Positions 1 to 10,340 of a stretch of 64,000 nucleotides of DNA are shown in pieces. Source of the DNA: Budorcas taxicolor (lineage: Eukaryota > Chordata > Mammalia > Artiodactyla > Bovidae). A program made the translations under genes and the position numbers. The notes under the pieces were generated by a model. That model made no database searches, was not told the origin of the DNA, and saw only the letters and a program-made list of their open reading frames with translations. The stretch lies in assembly GCF_023091745.1 (NCBI RefSeq), contig NC_068935.1, forward strand, positions 64,752,724-64,816,723, given 5' to 3'. How positions within the stretch are numbered: the stretch's first letter is position 1; every line of letters begins with the position of its first letter.

Positions 1-1062
1 AGGCACCTTACTATCAGATCTAGGCCCTTAAATCTATTTCTCACTTCCACTGTATAATCAGGTCATACCTGAATGGTCTAGGGTTTTCCCTGCTTTCTTC
101 AATTTCAGTCTAAATTTGGTAATAAGGAGTTCATGATCTGAGCCACAGTCAGCTCCTGGTCTTGTTTTTGTTGACTGTAGAGAGCTTCTCCATCTTTGGC
201 TGCAAAGAATATAGTCAATCTGATTTTGGTGTTGACCATCTGGTGAGGTCCATGTGTAGAGTCTTCTGTTGTGTTGTTGGAAGAGGGTGTTTGCTATGAC
301 CAGTGCATTATCTTGGCAAAACTCTATTAGTCTTTGCCCTGCTTCATTCTGCATTCCAAGGCCAAATTTGCCTGTCACTCCAGGTGTTTCTTGACTTCCT
401 ACTTTTGCATTCCAGTCCCCTATAATGAAAAGGACATCTTTTTTGGGTGTTTAAAAGATCTTGTAGGTCTTCATAGAATCATTCAACATCATCTTCTTCA
501 GCATTACTGGTTGGGGCATAGACTTAGATTACTGTGATTTTCAATGGTGTGCCTTGGAAACAAACAGAGATCATTCTGTCATTTTTGTGACTGCATCCAA
601 GTACTGCATTTCAGACTCTTCTGTTGACCATGATGGCTATACCATTTCTTCTGAGGGTTTCCTGCCCGCAGTAGTAGATATTATGGTCATCTGAGTTAAA
701 ATCACCCATTCCAGTCCATTTTAGTTCGCTGATTCCTAGAATGTTGACGTTCACTCTTGCCATCTCTTGTTTGACCACTTCCAATTTGCCTTGATTCATA
801 GACCTGACATTCCAGGTTCCTATGCAATATTGCTCTTTATGGCATCGGACCTTGCTTCTATCACCAGTCACATCCACAGCTGGGTATTGTTTTTGCTTTG
901 GCTCCATCCCTTCCTTCTTTCTGGATTTATTTCTCCACTGACCTCCAGTAGCATATTGGGCACTTACTGACCTGGGGAGTACCTCTTTCAGTATCCTATC
1001 ATTTTGCCTTTTCATACTGTTCATGGGGTTCTCAAGGCAAGAATACTGAAGTGGTTTGCCAT
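1..1062 (-). mobile_element. Bov-B LINE, 5' half, cut by window edge
   Basis: The reverse complement matches the 5' part of the other Bov-B copies here: the leader, then the endonuclease region. It stops matching at 1062 (plus-strand ...tttgccat), so the copy is slightly 5'-truncated compared with 6,864 and 42,660. The reverse transcriptase half and the 3' tail lie left of the window, so no target-site duplication can be read. Confidence 0.95.
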
Positions 1063-1105
1063 GTATATCCATTAAACACAGAAGCAAAAACTGTTGAGAA
1101 ATCAT
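58..1105 (-). pseudogene. Bov-B apurinic-type endonuclease domain, broken
   Basis: Two minus-strand open stretches (611-1105 and 58-378) encode the N- and C-terminal parts of the RTE-clade endonuclease. This enzyme nicks chromosomal DNA to prime reverse transcription. The first holds TWNVRSM and ISELKWTG, the second carries the terminal GSDHELL motif (the SDH of the APE-like fold). The middle (about 380-610) is shifted in frame and holds stops, so no complete enzyme is encoded. The first 40 or so bases of the 611-1105 frame (1063-1105) are flanking DNA. Assignment to the Bov-B family is firm; activity is excluded for this copy as seen. Confidence 0.9.
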
Positions 1106-1279
1106 TGTCTATGTATCATTTAGACAGTTGATATACAGGAAATATACTCACTAAATAAACAGATAAGGATTGAAACAAATGATGTAAAAATAAATCTGGG
1201 AAAATCTGAAGATAAAGAATAGTGCATGTAATAAAAAGTATTACCTAAATAACTGGACATAACCTGGTGGGAAATAGTT
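1063..1279. other. Unassigned AT-rich spacer
   Basis: AT-rich DNA between the Bov-B 5' end and the probable LTR. I recognise no coding frame or repeat. Confidence 0.5.
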
Positions 1280-2180
1280 GTGCTACTGATCTCAGGTGGC
1301 CTCAGCCTGCAGCAGCTTGAAGTGTGGTTTCAATTCCTAAGCCAGAGATTGAGGATTGAGGTCAGATCACTGCATCAAGAGCACCAAATCTTAGCCACTA
1401 GATCAGGGGTCAGTGACAAGTCCCTGGCCTGTCAGCTTTGCAAAAATAGAAATCTGACAAAGATTGAAAGTAATGAAACAAGCAATATATTTATTAGGAG
1501 GAAAAAGTACAGTATATGTGGATGAACACATGGGGAAACTGAGTGTCCCTGAGTTCTACCCTAGTGGCAGTTTAAATCACTCATATGGGGCATTTCTTCT
1601 GGGATTGCTTTTGCCAATCATTTTGATTTCCCTGGTTTAGAGTTCATATTTGGCATATCTCAGGATCCTCCCTTGTGTGTACATGCATCTCTTACCTAAA
1701 TGGATTCTACTGAAGAGGTCTATGGGTAGAACATCCCTTTGCATCACTCCCCTTTGCATCACTCCATCACATCACCTTCAAATAGTCTTTTTGTGTATGT
1801 GTAATCTCCTTACTTGGAGAAAGAGAGATATGTTGTCTGGGCAAGGCACAGCCTCCTGTCTCAATTGTCTTGCTATTCTTATCCTGGAATTTCAGTCCAC
1901 AGGGAATGAATATCCATTCGCTTTGCCCGGGATGGGGGGCATCTACCCCCTGCCTCAAATCCCCCCTGAGACATGTAGACCCCAGTAAATTTTGAATGGA
2001 TAGATGAAGGGTGAAGTTCTACCTTCTGTAGCTTCTTCAGGCTGGCAAGGGCTCGTAGACCCTACTGAGTTTGGTCAAAGAACTCCCACCCTGTCTCATT
2101 TAAGGGACCCCAGAATGGTGGCTTCTGTTGTTGTTTCAGTAGGATCTGCTATGGGAAATGACTGGAGTCCCTGCATCATC
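1280..2180 (-). repeat. Probable 3' LTR of the class I ERV
   Basis: This block directly follows the env C-terminus on the minus strand, where a 3' LTR is expected. It reads AATAAA on the minus strand at 1490-1495 and TTTAAA near 1571-1576. The junction near 2,180 shows a purine run (AGGAAAA) followed by TG on the minus strand, like a polypurine tract and U3 start. Both boundaries are estimates. I found no matching copy at the gag end (11,690-12,850), so a pairwise LTR check is impossible within the window. Confidence 0.5.
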
Positions 2181-2338
2181 ATTTTCCTGTGTTGTTCTAG
2201 AGAAAACTAACTAAATAATTAGATTAGAGAAGCAAGGGCTAAAGATCAGTAACTGACTATTATAAGCAGAGGCTCAAGGAAGGGTGGGAAACTGATTGAA
2301 TGAGGTCAGCATATCTTTATTAATCTCAGGTTTGAAAT

Positions 2339-2830
2339 TTAGTATCTTTCTCTATTTCTAAAGTGGAAGGTCTGAACCTGTTGGTCCCAGGCCTCCTTCT
2401 TGCACTGAAAGGTCTTAGTTGCAGATTTGCAACAGTTTGGAAAGCAATAAAGCATTAGGAGAAATACAGCACAAATTAGTATGACTGAGAAGAGGAAAGT
2501 TATAAGAAAATGGAAACCTCCCATCAGAAAATTGTCAATACTTTCTGGGATCAATGAGAAAAATTTAGAGAACCAGTTTTTAATTTCCATGCCCATATTG
2601 AATAGTGAAGATTGGTGTTTAATTGTTGAAGCCAGGTGTCTTGTCATTATTTATTTATTTTTTTCAATACTGGTCTCTACCTGGGAAGAGCTGTTAATAT
2701 ATATGCAACAAGAAGTGTTGGCAATTGCACATATCCTTCCTTGTTCTGCCAACAGATAATCCAGGGCCAGATGGTTATCAAATATCACTTTGGCTAGTGA
2801 ATCTAGAGACTTCTGTAAATTAGTAAGACA
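2339..2830 (-). pseudogene. ERV env transmembrane subunit, interrupted
   Basis: The minus strand encodes the C-terminal part of a retroviral envelope transmembrane protein, which in the family anchors the envelope and mediates membrane fusion. Positions 2705-2731 encode CAIANTSCC, the CX6CC motif of gammaretroviral-type TM subunits. A membrane-proximal Trp-containing stretch follows, then a strongly hydrophobic segment of about 25 residues (near 2,440-2,520) and a short cytoplasmic tail with a Cys pair, ending near 2,339. One in-frame TAA at 2651-2653, in an A/T-rich slippery run, separates the CX6CC part from the 102-residue open frame that holds the anchor. A frame change near 2,810-2,820 separates it from the helical region upstream. 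Not functional as read. Confidence 0.85.
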
Positions 2831-3685
2831 GCATTATTGTTAGCTGTAGCAGTAAGATTAAGAGATATGTTTTGAAGAACATGTTGGTGGGTGGCTACTC
2901 TCCACCATGGTAATAAGATTTACCCAATGAAATGGGCATCTCCATCTAGGATGCCACCAAGTAAATCTCCAATTAGTCAAGTAAATGTATTTAATGAACT
3001 AGACAAGTGCATGGATTTGTTTAAGGGATGGATTGAGAAAGGAGTAATCAAGGTTCCCAACATATACTGTGTGGACATGGGGTCATTGTTTAGGCAATTA
3101 GTGGCCCATGGTTTCTTATCTACCTGGCATACAAGAACATATCCTGGCAGGGCACCAATGGGCTTCAGTAAGGTTTTAAGACCTAGCCATGCCATCCTAT
3201 TGTTATGGAAGTGTTCTTCAGCAATATACCAAATGCATTCCATCCATGTCCATCCTGATACCTGTTACTTAAATGTGGATCATTCTTCCTTCTGGTAATG
3301 AGTTAAAAGTTTGAGAACAAATATGTAACTGGAATCATGATTTAGAAGGGGCCATTAAAAAGTTCTGGGGTACTTTATGCCAATTCTTCATCCTACCAGT
3401 TTGACTTCATATTTTCCTTCTGTTACTAAGGGGATATTTAAAATTATAATTTTCTTCATCAAGAAAATAAACAATTCTGACCTAGCACATAACTGTTATT
3501 AAGTCTTGGGTCTCTGCTAGAAGACCAATTTCCATGAAGAACTTGGTTAAAATTTCTTAGGCAATGGACAAATGGATCACCATGGCCCATGATGGATTTA
3601 GCTCAGGGTAAACAAATCCAGCATTCTGAGCAGAGGAAGCAAGATTTTGTGCAATGCAAAGCAATGTGTTGTCTGTCCATCCTGT
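2831..3685 (-). pseudogene. ERV env surface-subunit remnant
   Basis: An 88-codon minus-strand open stretch (2977-3243) contains an aromatic/Gly-rich segment with spaced cysteines and Trp (GYVLVC...KPW...NCL). This fits the C-terminal part of a gammaretroviral surface subunit just before the cleavage site. The expected order (SU upstream of TM on the minus strand) is kept. Flanking frames are full of stops. The segment from 3,300 to 3,685 continues in the same context but I cannot align it residue by residue. Confidence 0.6.
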
Positions 3686-3894
3686 GCTGTTGTGCTTAGT
3701 TGCTCAGTCGTGTCTGACTCTCTGCGAGACTATGGTCTGTAACCCGCCAAGCTCTTCTGTCCATGGGGATTCTCCAAGAAAGAATACTGGAGGGCTGCCA
3801 GGCCCTCCTCCAAGGGAACTTCCCAAACCAGGGGTTGAACCCAGGTCCCCACATTGCAGGCAGATTCTTTACCATCTGAGATACCAGGAAAGCT
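3686..3894 (-). mobile_element. Bov-tA SINE
   Basis: The minus strand begins with the tRNA-derived head (box A-like GGTATCTCAGATGGTAAAG, box B-like GGTTCAACCCC) and ends with the Bov-A body finishing near GACACGACTGAGCAAC. The flanks carry an 8-bp direct repeat, catcctgt, at 3678-3685 and 3895-3902. It sits inside the env remnant of the ERV. Confidence 0.9.
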
Positions 3895-3902
3895 CATCCT
3901 GT

Positions 3903-4084
3903 AGATAAGGGAAACAGGCATAGAAAAGCTAAGATAATTGGTAGCTTCATAGTAACACGAGTCAGGATTATATGTAAATCACCTGGCATATGCACAGAAG
4001 TTCAGCGAATTCAAAGAGCAAAGGTGAGAGCAGAGACAACAATAGTTACATAAATCTGTCAAAGAATATTAATTATTATTCTGT
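3903..4084 (-). other. ERV-internal spacer
   Basis: DNA between the SINE and the first internal Bov-B. By position it belongs to the ERV, but I recognise no motif. Confidence 0.4.
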
Positions 4085-4096
4085 AAGTGGATTGGA

Positions 4097-5641
4097 CAAG
4101 CACCATGGTGTGATCACTCACTTAGGGCCAGACATCCTGGGATTCAAAGTCAAGTGGGCCTTAGAAAGCATCACTACGAACAAAGCTAGTGGAAGTGATG
4201 GAATTCCAGTTGAGCTATTTGGAATCCTAAAAGATGATGCTGTGAAAGTGCTGCACTCAATATGCCAGCAAATTTGGAAAAGTCAGCAGTGGCCACAGGA
4301 CTGGAAAAGGTCAGTTTTAATTTCAATCCCAAAGAAAGGCAATGCCAAAGAATGCTCAAACTACCACACAATCGCACTCATCTCACACGCTAGCAAAGTA
4401 ATGCTCAAACTTCTCCAAGCCAGCTTCAACAGTACATGAACTGTAAATGCCCAGATGTTCAAGCTGGGTTTAGAAAAGGCAGAGGAACCAGAGATCAAAT
4501 TGCCAACATCCGTTGAGTCATGGAAAAAGCAAGAGAGTTCCAGAAAAACAACTAGTTCTGCTTTACTGACCATGACAAAACATTTGACTGTGTGGATCAC
4601 AACAAACTGTGGAAAATTCTGAAAGAGATGGGAATACCAGACCACCTGACCTGCCTCTTGAGAAATCTGTATGCAGGTCAGGAAGCAACAGTTAGAACTG
4701 GACATGTAACAACAGACTGGTTCCAAATAGGAAAAGGAGCATGTCAAGGCTGTATATTGTCCCCATGCTTATTTAACTTATGTGCAGAGTACATTATGCA
4801 AGATGATGGGCTGGATGAACCACAAACTGGAATCGAGATTGCCTGGAGAAATATCAATAACCTCAGATATGCAGATGACACCACCCTTATGGCAGAAAAT
4901 GAAGAAGAACTAAAGAGACTCTTGATGAAAATGAAAGAGGAGAGTGGAAAAGCTGGCTTAAAATTCAACATTCAGAAAACTAAGATCATGGCATCTGGTC
5001 CCATCAGTTCATGGCAAATAGATGGGGAAACAGTGAAAACAGTGACAGACATTATTTTTTGGAGGGAGGCTCCCAAATCACTTCAGATGGTGATTGCAAC
5101 CATGAAATTAAAAGACGCTTACTCCTTGGAAGAGAAGTTATGACCAACCTAGACAGCATTAAAATGCAGAGACATTACTTTGCCAACAAAGGTCTGTATA
5201 AAGCTGTGGTTTTTCCAGTAGTCATGTATGGGTGTGGGAGTTGGACTATAAAGAAAGCTAAGCACCAAGAAAAGAACTGATGCTTTTGAACTGTGGTGTT
5301 GGAGACTCTTGAGAGTCCCTTGGACTGCAAGGAGATCCAACCAGTCCATCCTAAAGGAAATTAGTCCTGAATATTCATTGGAAGGACTGATCCTGAAGCT
5401 GAATCTGCAATACTTTGGCCGCCTGATGTGAAGAACTGACTCATTGGAAAAGAACCTGATGCTGGGAAAGATTGAAGGCAGAAGGAGATGACAGAGAACG
5501 AGATGGTTGGATGGCATTACCAACTCAATGGACATGAGTTTGAGTCAACTCCTGGAGTTGAAAATGGACAAGAAGGCCTGGCGTGCTGCAGTCCATGGGG
5601 TTGCAAAGAGTTGGACATGACTGAGCAACTGACCTGAATCG
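4097..5641 (+). mobile_element. Bov-B LINE, 5'-truncated, in the ERV
   Basis: It starts in the reverse transcriptase part and runs to a 3' tail ending ...gactgagcaactgacctgaatc. A 12-bp target-site duplication, aagtggattgga, is at 4085-4096 and 5642-5653, which fixes both ends. The length of 1,545 bp is typical of 5' truncation. RT-coding pieces (NKASGSDGIPVELF and a downstream YADDTTLM near 4,868-4,890) are broken by stops and shifts. The reading direction is opposite to that of the ERV. Confidence 0.95.
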
Positions 5642-5653
5642 AAGTGGATTGGA

Positions 5654-5877
5654 GTACCTGGAGGCAAAAGGAAGATAGTAGCTATTCGTTCTTAGCCTAG
5701 GGTCTAATAAGTTATTTTGTCCTTTTTAAATAGTAGCTTCAGGTCTTGTAGTGACTCACTCTTCATCCACCTGAAATATTTAGCTTGTCCTGCAGATCCT
5801 GTGGCGACTTAGAAGAAGGGGGTGGATCCACAGGGATAGCTGAAATGTGGGCTTTCAGTTTCCTATAACATATTAGT
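5654..5877 (-). other. ERV-internal segment without clear motif
   Basis: This lies between the Bov-B target site and the integrase tail. By order it should be the pol-env junction. No open frame is recognisable. Confidence 0.4.
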
Positions 5878-5975
5878 GGAGGTTTAATCCTTGACAGATG
5901 AAACTATCTGGTGATGCCTTGGGGTTTTACTGCCATAGTGGTGCTCAGCAAGACTTGGTAAGGACCCTTCCTCTT
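5878..5975 (-). pseudogene. ERV integrase C-terminal (GPY) remnant
   Basis: The minus strand reads KGPYQVLLSTT, a stretch with one stop, then HLSRIKPP. This corresponds to the GPY/F motif and the tail of gammaretroviral-type integrases, which insert the viral DNA into the chromosome. The zinc-binding and catalytic core domains are absent. The sequence goes directly into a SINE remnant and then the RT segment, so this is a small leftover of a large internal deletion. Confidence 0.7.
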
Positions 5976-5995
5976 TGGGAGTAACTGGTCGCCAA

Positions 5996-6072
5996 GGGAC
6001 TCATCCCATGGACAAAGGAGCAGAGCAGGATACAATCTACGGTGTCACAAAAAGTTGGACGCAACTGAAACA
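5996..6072 (+). mobile_element. SINE 3' fragment (Bov-A-like)
   Basis: The text from catcccatggacaaaggag to gttggacgcaactgaa resembles the 3' end of a Bov-A/Bov-tA body (catggacagaggagcc...agtcggacacgactgaa), with many changes. It lies where integrase and RNase H of the ERV are missing. Confidence 0.55.
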
Positions 6073-6169
6073 TTTTCGCATTCTTGCAGGCCTAATATTG
6101 CTTGTTTTCTATATAGAGATAACTGTGTTTTTCTTGGGTTTACAATATATCCCAGATATTTAACTTGTT

Positions 6170-6863
6170 GCTTAAGATTTATGTCTTTGTTTGAGAAACT
6201 CTGTAGCCCCAGGGCCCAAGGAAATTAAAGACTTCAATGGCATTTTGATCTGAGGCCTCCATGGAGGGCTATATATTAAAATATCATCTACATATTGTAG
6301 AATGACAACTTCTTTAAGATGTATTTCCCTTAGTTCCTTTCCTAGGACCTGGGCAAACAGGTGTGGGCTATCCTGAAACCTCTGAGGCAATACTGTCCAG
6401 GTATATTATTGCATTTGGCCTGAGTCAGGATTAGTCCACTCAAAGGCAAACAGAAATTGTAATGAGGAATGAACTGGGGATACAAAAGAAGGCACCCTGG
6501 AGATCAAGTACAGTAAATCATTTATCATTATCAGGGATTTGGGTTAATATGATAAAAGGATTGGTTACTAGGGGATGTATGGGGACTACTGCATTGTTTA
6601 CTATTCTAAGGTCTTGGACCATCCTATATCCCCCATTTAGCTTAACAGCTGGCAGAATAGGAGTGCTGGCTGACAGGGCACCAATGAGCCATGCCTTAAG
6701 AATTTATCCATGAGGGGTTATAAACCATTCTTCACTTCCAACTTTATAAGATATTGTCTCCTGTTGGGATAGGAAGTTTCTGGTCCATAATTCTTACAGT
6801 TTGGTCATTTATGACCTGTCCAGGGATTCCTTTGTCCCATCTTGAATGGTCTACTCCTTGTAG
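6170..6863 (-). pseudogene. ERV reverse transcriptase, C-side part
   Basis: Retroviral RT copies genomic RNA into DNA. Minus-strand motifs appear in the correct order. WDKGIPGQVIND lies at the N-side near 6,810-6,850. FTVLDLQGAF, with the first catalytic Asp, is near 6,490-6,525. LFAFEW and LPQRFQDSP follow, then YVDD, the catalytic Asp pair, at 6283-6294. A stop follows the Gln before the LPQ motif, and other frame changes occur between motifs. At 6,853-6,863 the gene is cut by Bov-B and resumes at 9,942. RNase H is not found. Confidence 0.85.
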
Positions 6864-9800
6864 AATGTGGTCCACTGGAGAAGGGAATGGCAAACCAAAC
6901 AGTATTCTTGCCTTGAGAAACCCATGAACAGTATGAAAAGGCAGAATAATAGGATACTGAAAGAGGAACTCCCCAGATTGGTAGGTGCCCAATATGCCAC
7001 TGGAGATCAGTGGAGAAATAACTCCAGGAAGGATGAAGGGATGGAGCCAAAGCAAAAACAATACCCAGCTGTGGATGTGACTGGTGATAGAAGCAAGGTC
7101 CAATGCCATAAAGAGCAATATTGCATAGGAACCTGGAATGTTAGGTTCATGAATCAAGGCAAATTGGAAGTGGGCAAACAGGAGATGGCATGAGTGAATG
7201 TCAACATTCTAGGAATGAACTAACTAAAATGGACTGGAATGGGTGATTTTAACTCAGATGACCATAATATCTACTACTGTGGGCAGGAATCCCTTAGAAG
7301 AAATGGAGTAGTCATCATAGTCAACAAAAGAGTCCAAAATGCAGTACTTGGATGCAATATCAAAAACGACAGAATGATCTCTGTTCATCTCCAAGGCAAA
7401 CCATTGAATATCACAGTGATCCAAGTCTATGCCCCAGTGAGTAATGCTGAAAAAAGCCGATATTGAACAGTTCTATGAAGACCTACAAGACCTTTTAGAA
7501 CTAACAAGCAAAAAAGATGTCATTTTCATTATAGGGGACTGGAATGCAAAAGTAGGAAGTCAAGAAACACCTGGAGTAACAGGCAAATTTGGCCTTGGAA
7601 TACAGAATAAAGCAGGGCAAAGGCTAATAGAGTTTTGGCAAGAGAACACACTGGTCATAGCAAATACCCTCTTCCAAGAACACCAGAGAAGACTCTACAC
7701 ATGGACATCACCAGATGGTCAACACCAAAATCAGATTGATTATATTTTTGCAGCAAAAGATGGAGAAGCTATATACAGTCAGCAAAAACAAGACCAGGAG
7801 CTGACTGTGGCTCAGATCATGAGGTCCTTATTGCCAAATTCAGACATAAATTGAAGAAAGTAGGGAAAACCACTAGACTATTCAGGTTTGACCTAAATCA
7901 AATCCCTTAGGATTATACAGTGGAAGTGAGAAATAGACTTAGATAAAGTGCCTGATGAACTATGGAATGAGGTTCGAGACATTGTACAGAAGACAGGGAT
8001 CCAGACCATCCCCATGGAAAAGAAATGCAAAAAAGCAAAATGGCTGTCTGGGGAGGCCTTACAAATAGCTGTGAAAAGAAGAGAAGAGAAAAGCAAAGGA
8101 GAAAAGGAAAGATATAAGCATCTGAATGGAGAGTTTCAAAGAATAGTAAAAAGGGATAAGAAAGCCTTCCTCAGTGATCATTGCAAAGAAATAGAGGGAA
8201 ATAACAGAATGGGAAAGACTAGAGATCTCTTCAAGAAAATTAGGGATACCAAGGGAACGTTTCATGCAAAGATGGGTTCGATAAAGGACAGAAATGATAT
8301 GGACATAAGAGAAGCAGAAGATATTAAGAAGAAGTGGCAAGAATATGCAGAAGAACTGTACAAAAAAGATCTTCATGACCAAATTAATCACGATGGTGTG
8401 ATCACTCACCTAGAGCCAGACATACTGCAATGTGAAGTCAAGTAGGCCTTAGAAAGCATCACTATGAACAAAGCTAGTGGAAGTGATGGAATTCCAGTTG
8501 AGCTATTCAAAATTCTGAAAGATGATGCTGTGAAAGTGCTGCACTCAATATGCCAGCAAATTTGGAAAACTCAGCAGTGGCCACAGGACTGGAAAAGGTC
8601 CATTTTCATTCCAATTCCAAAGAAAGGCAATGCCAAAGAATGCTCCAACTGCCACACAATTGCACTCATCTCACACACTAGTAAATTGATTCTCAAAATT
8701 TTCCAAGCCAGGCTTCAGCAATATGTGAACCGTGAACTTCCAGATGTTCAAGCTGGTTTCAGAAAAGTCAGAGGAACCATATATCAAATTGCCAACATCC
8801 GGTGGATCATTGAAAAAGCAAGAGAGTTCCAGAAAACACCTATTTCTGCTTTATTGACTATGCCAAAGCCTTTGACTGTGTGGATCACAATAACCTGTGG
8901 AAAATTCTGAAAGGGATGGGAATATCAGACCACCTGACCTGCCTCTTGAGAAATCTGTATGCAGGTCAGGAAGCAGCAGTTAGAACTGGACATGGAACCA
9001 CAGACTGGTTCCAAATAGGAAAAGGAACACGTTAAGGCTGTATATTGTCACCCTGCTGATTTAACTTCTATGCAGAATACATCATGAGAAACGCTGGGCT
9101 GGAAGAATCAGAAGCTCGAATCAAGATTGCAGGCAGAAATATCAATAACCTCAGCTATGCAGATGACACCACCCTTATGGCAGAAAGTGAAGAGGAACTA
9201 AAAAGCCTCTTTATGAAAGTGAAAGAGGAGACTGAAAAAGTTGGCTTATAGCTCAACATTCAGAAAACGAAGATCATGGCATCTGGTCCCATCACTTCAT
9301 GGGAAATAGATGGGGAAACAGTGTCAGACTTTTTATTTTGGGTGGCTCCAAAATCACTGCAGATGGTGACTGAGGCCATGAAATTAAAAGATGCTTACTC
9401 CTTGGAAGAAAAGTTATGATCAACCTAGATAGCATATTGAAAAGCAGCGACATTACTTTGCCAATAAAGGTCCATCTAATCAAGGCTATGGTTTTTCCAG
9501 TGGTTATGTATGGATGCGAGATTTGGACTGTCAAGAAAGCTGAGTGCTAAAGAATGGATGCTTTTGAACTGTGGTGTTGGAGAAGACTCTTGAGAGTCCC
9601 TTGGTCTGCAAGGAGATCTCCTCTCTAAAGGAGATCAGTTCTGGGTGTTCTTTGGAAGGATTTATGCTAAAGCTAAAACTCCAGTATTTGGCCACCTCAT
9701 GCGAAGAGTTGACTCATTGGAAAAGACTCTGATGATGGGCGGGGTTTGGGGCAGGAGGAATAGGGGACGACAGAGGATGAGATGGCTGGATGGTATCACC

Positions 9801-9930
9801 GACTCTATGGACGTGAGTTTGAGTGAACTCCAGGAGTTGGTGATGGACAGGGGGCCTGGCGTGCTGTGATTCATGGGGTCGCAGAGAGTCGGATATGACT
9901 GAGCGACTGAACTGAATTGAACTGAACTGA
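6864..9930 (+). mobile_element. Near full-length Bov-B LINE in ERV pol
   Basis: An 11-bp target-site duplication, actccttgtag, is at 6853-6863 and 9931-9941, so the insert is exactly 3,067 bp. It starts aatgtggtccactggag, as the leader of other copies does, and ends in the (ACTGA)n-type tail. It contains the endonuclease, linker and reverse transcriptase in order, on the strand opposite to the ERV. The flanks join into a continuous RT reading on the minus strand once the insert is removed. Confidence 0.97.
6867..9545 (+). pseudogene. Bov-B endonuclease-RT frame, broken
   Basis: Target-primed retrotransposition enzyme of the RTE clade. The endonuclease reads TWNVRFM, then after a TGA at 7191-7193 GDFNSDDHNIYYC, then FIIGDWNAKVGSQ and DYIF (7444-7854, one frame step). 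The basic linker and RT palm follow in 7948-8445 and 8464-8910, with NKASGSDGIPVELF, PKKGNAKECS and QAGFRK. The catalytic YADD is at 9156-9167. Stops at 7191-7193 and 8443-8445, at least two frame steps, and a changed codon after the QAGFRK motif exclude activity. Several stops look like CGA to TGA changes, which fits decay of methylated CpG. Confidence 0.9.
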
Positions 9931-9941
9931 ACTCCTTGTAG

Positions 9942-10340
9942 TATAAGACTGGGAATAGGGCCTTGCTCTTCTGGCCAGTCTCTCTTATTTAACATCAAAA
10001 TATGGGGCTGCTTGGGGCCTCATAACTGAAGTATGGCCCCAAGGGAGCTCAGAAAGGCCCTCTCAAGAAGAGAGGTAGGACACTGTGGCACAACTATAAA
10101 GACATGTGAAATCAACCACTGCTCAAATTGGCAAGTGAAAAGCCCAGTAATTAAATGGGTGCAAGGCTTTCCATCGACACCAGTCACAATACAGCTTTTG
10201 GAGGGAAAAGGTCCAACATGAGAGATTAAAACAGAGTAAGTGGCCCTGTATTAATTAAAAAATAAATTTTCTTACCTGTCATGTCGAGGACTACCTGGGG
10301 CTCCTCGTTGGAGACAGAAATCTCATTGACTGGAGATACC
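9942..10340 (-). pseudogene. ERV protease and RT N-terminus
   Basis: Minus strand, high to low. A protease reads EEPQVVLDM...FLINTG at about 10,330-10,244, where the catalytic Asp-Thr-Gly triad of aspartic proteases appears as Asn-Thr-Gly (10244-10252). One frame step later a long readable stretch, including ISHVGPF and VVPQCPTSLL, runs to a stop near 10,025. RT N-terminal text (DWPEEQGPIPS) then runs to the Bov-B target site. In the family the protease cleaves Gag and Pol precursors. The changed triad residue and the shift would each inactivate it. Confidence 0.75.

Noticed and set aside
4186..4377. Antisense frames across Bov-B copies (also 4361-4747, 8059-8409, 15399-15764, 44846-45073)
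   Set aside because: They recur wherever Bov-B occurs and mirror the RT codons on the other strand; shadows only.
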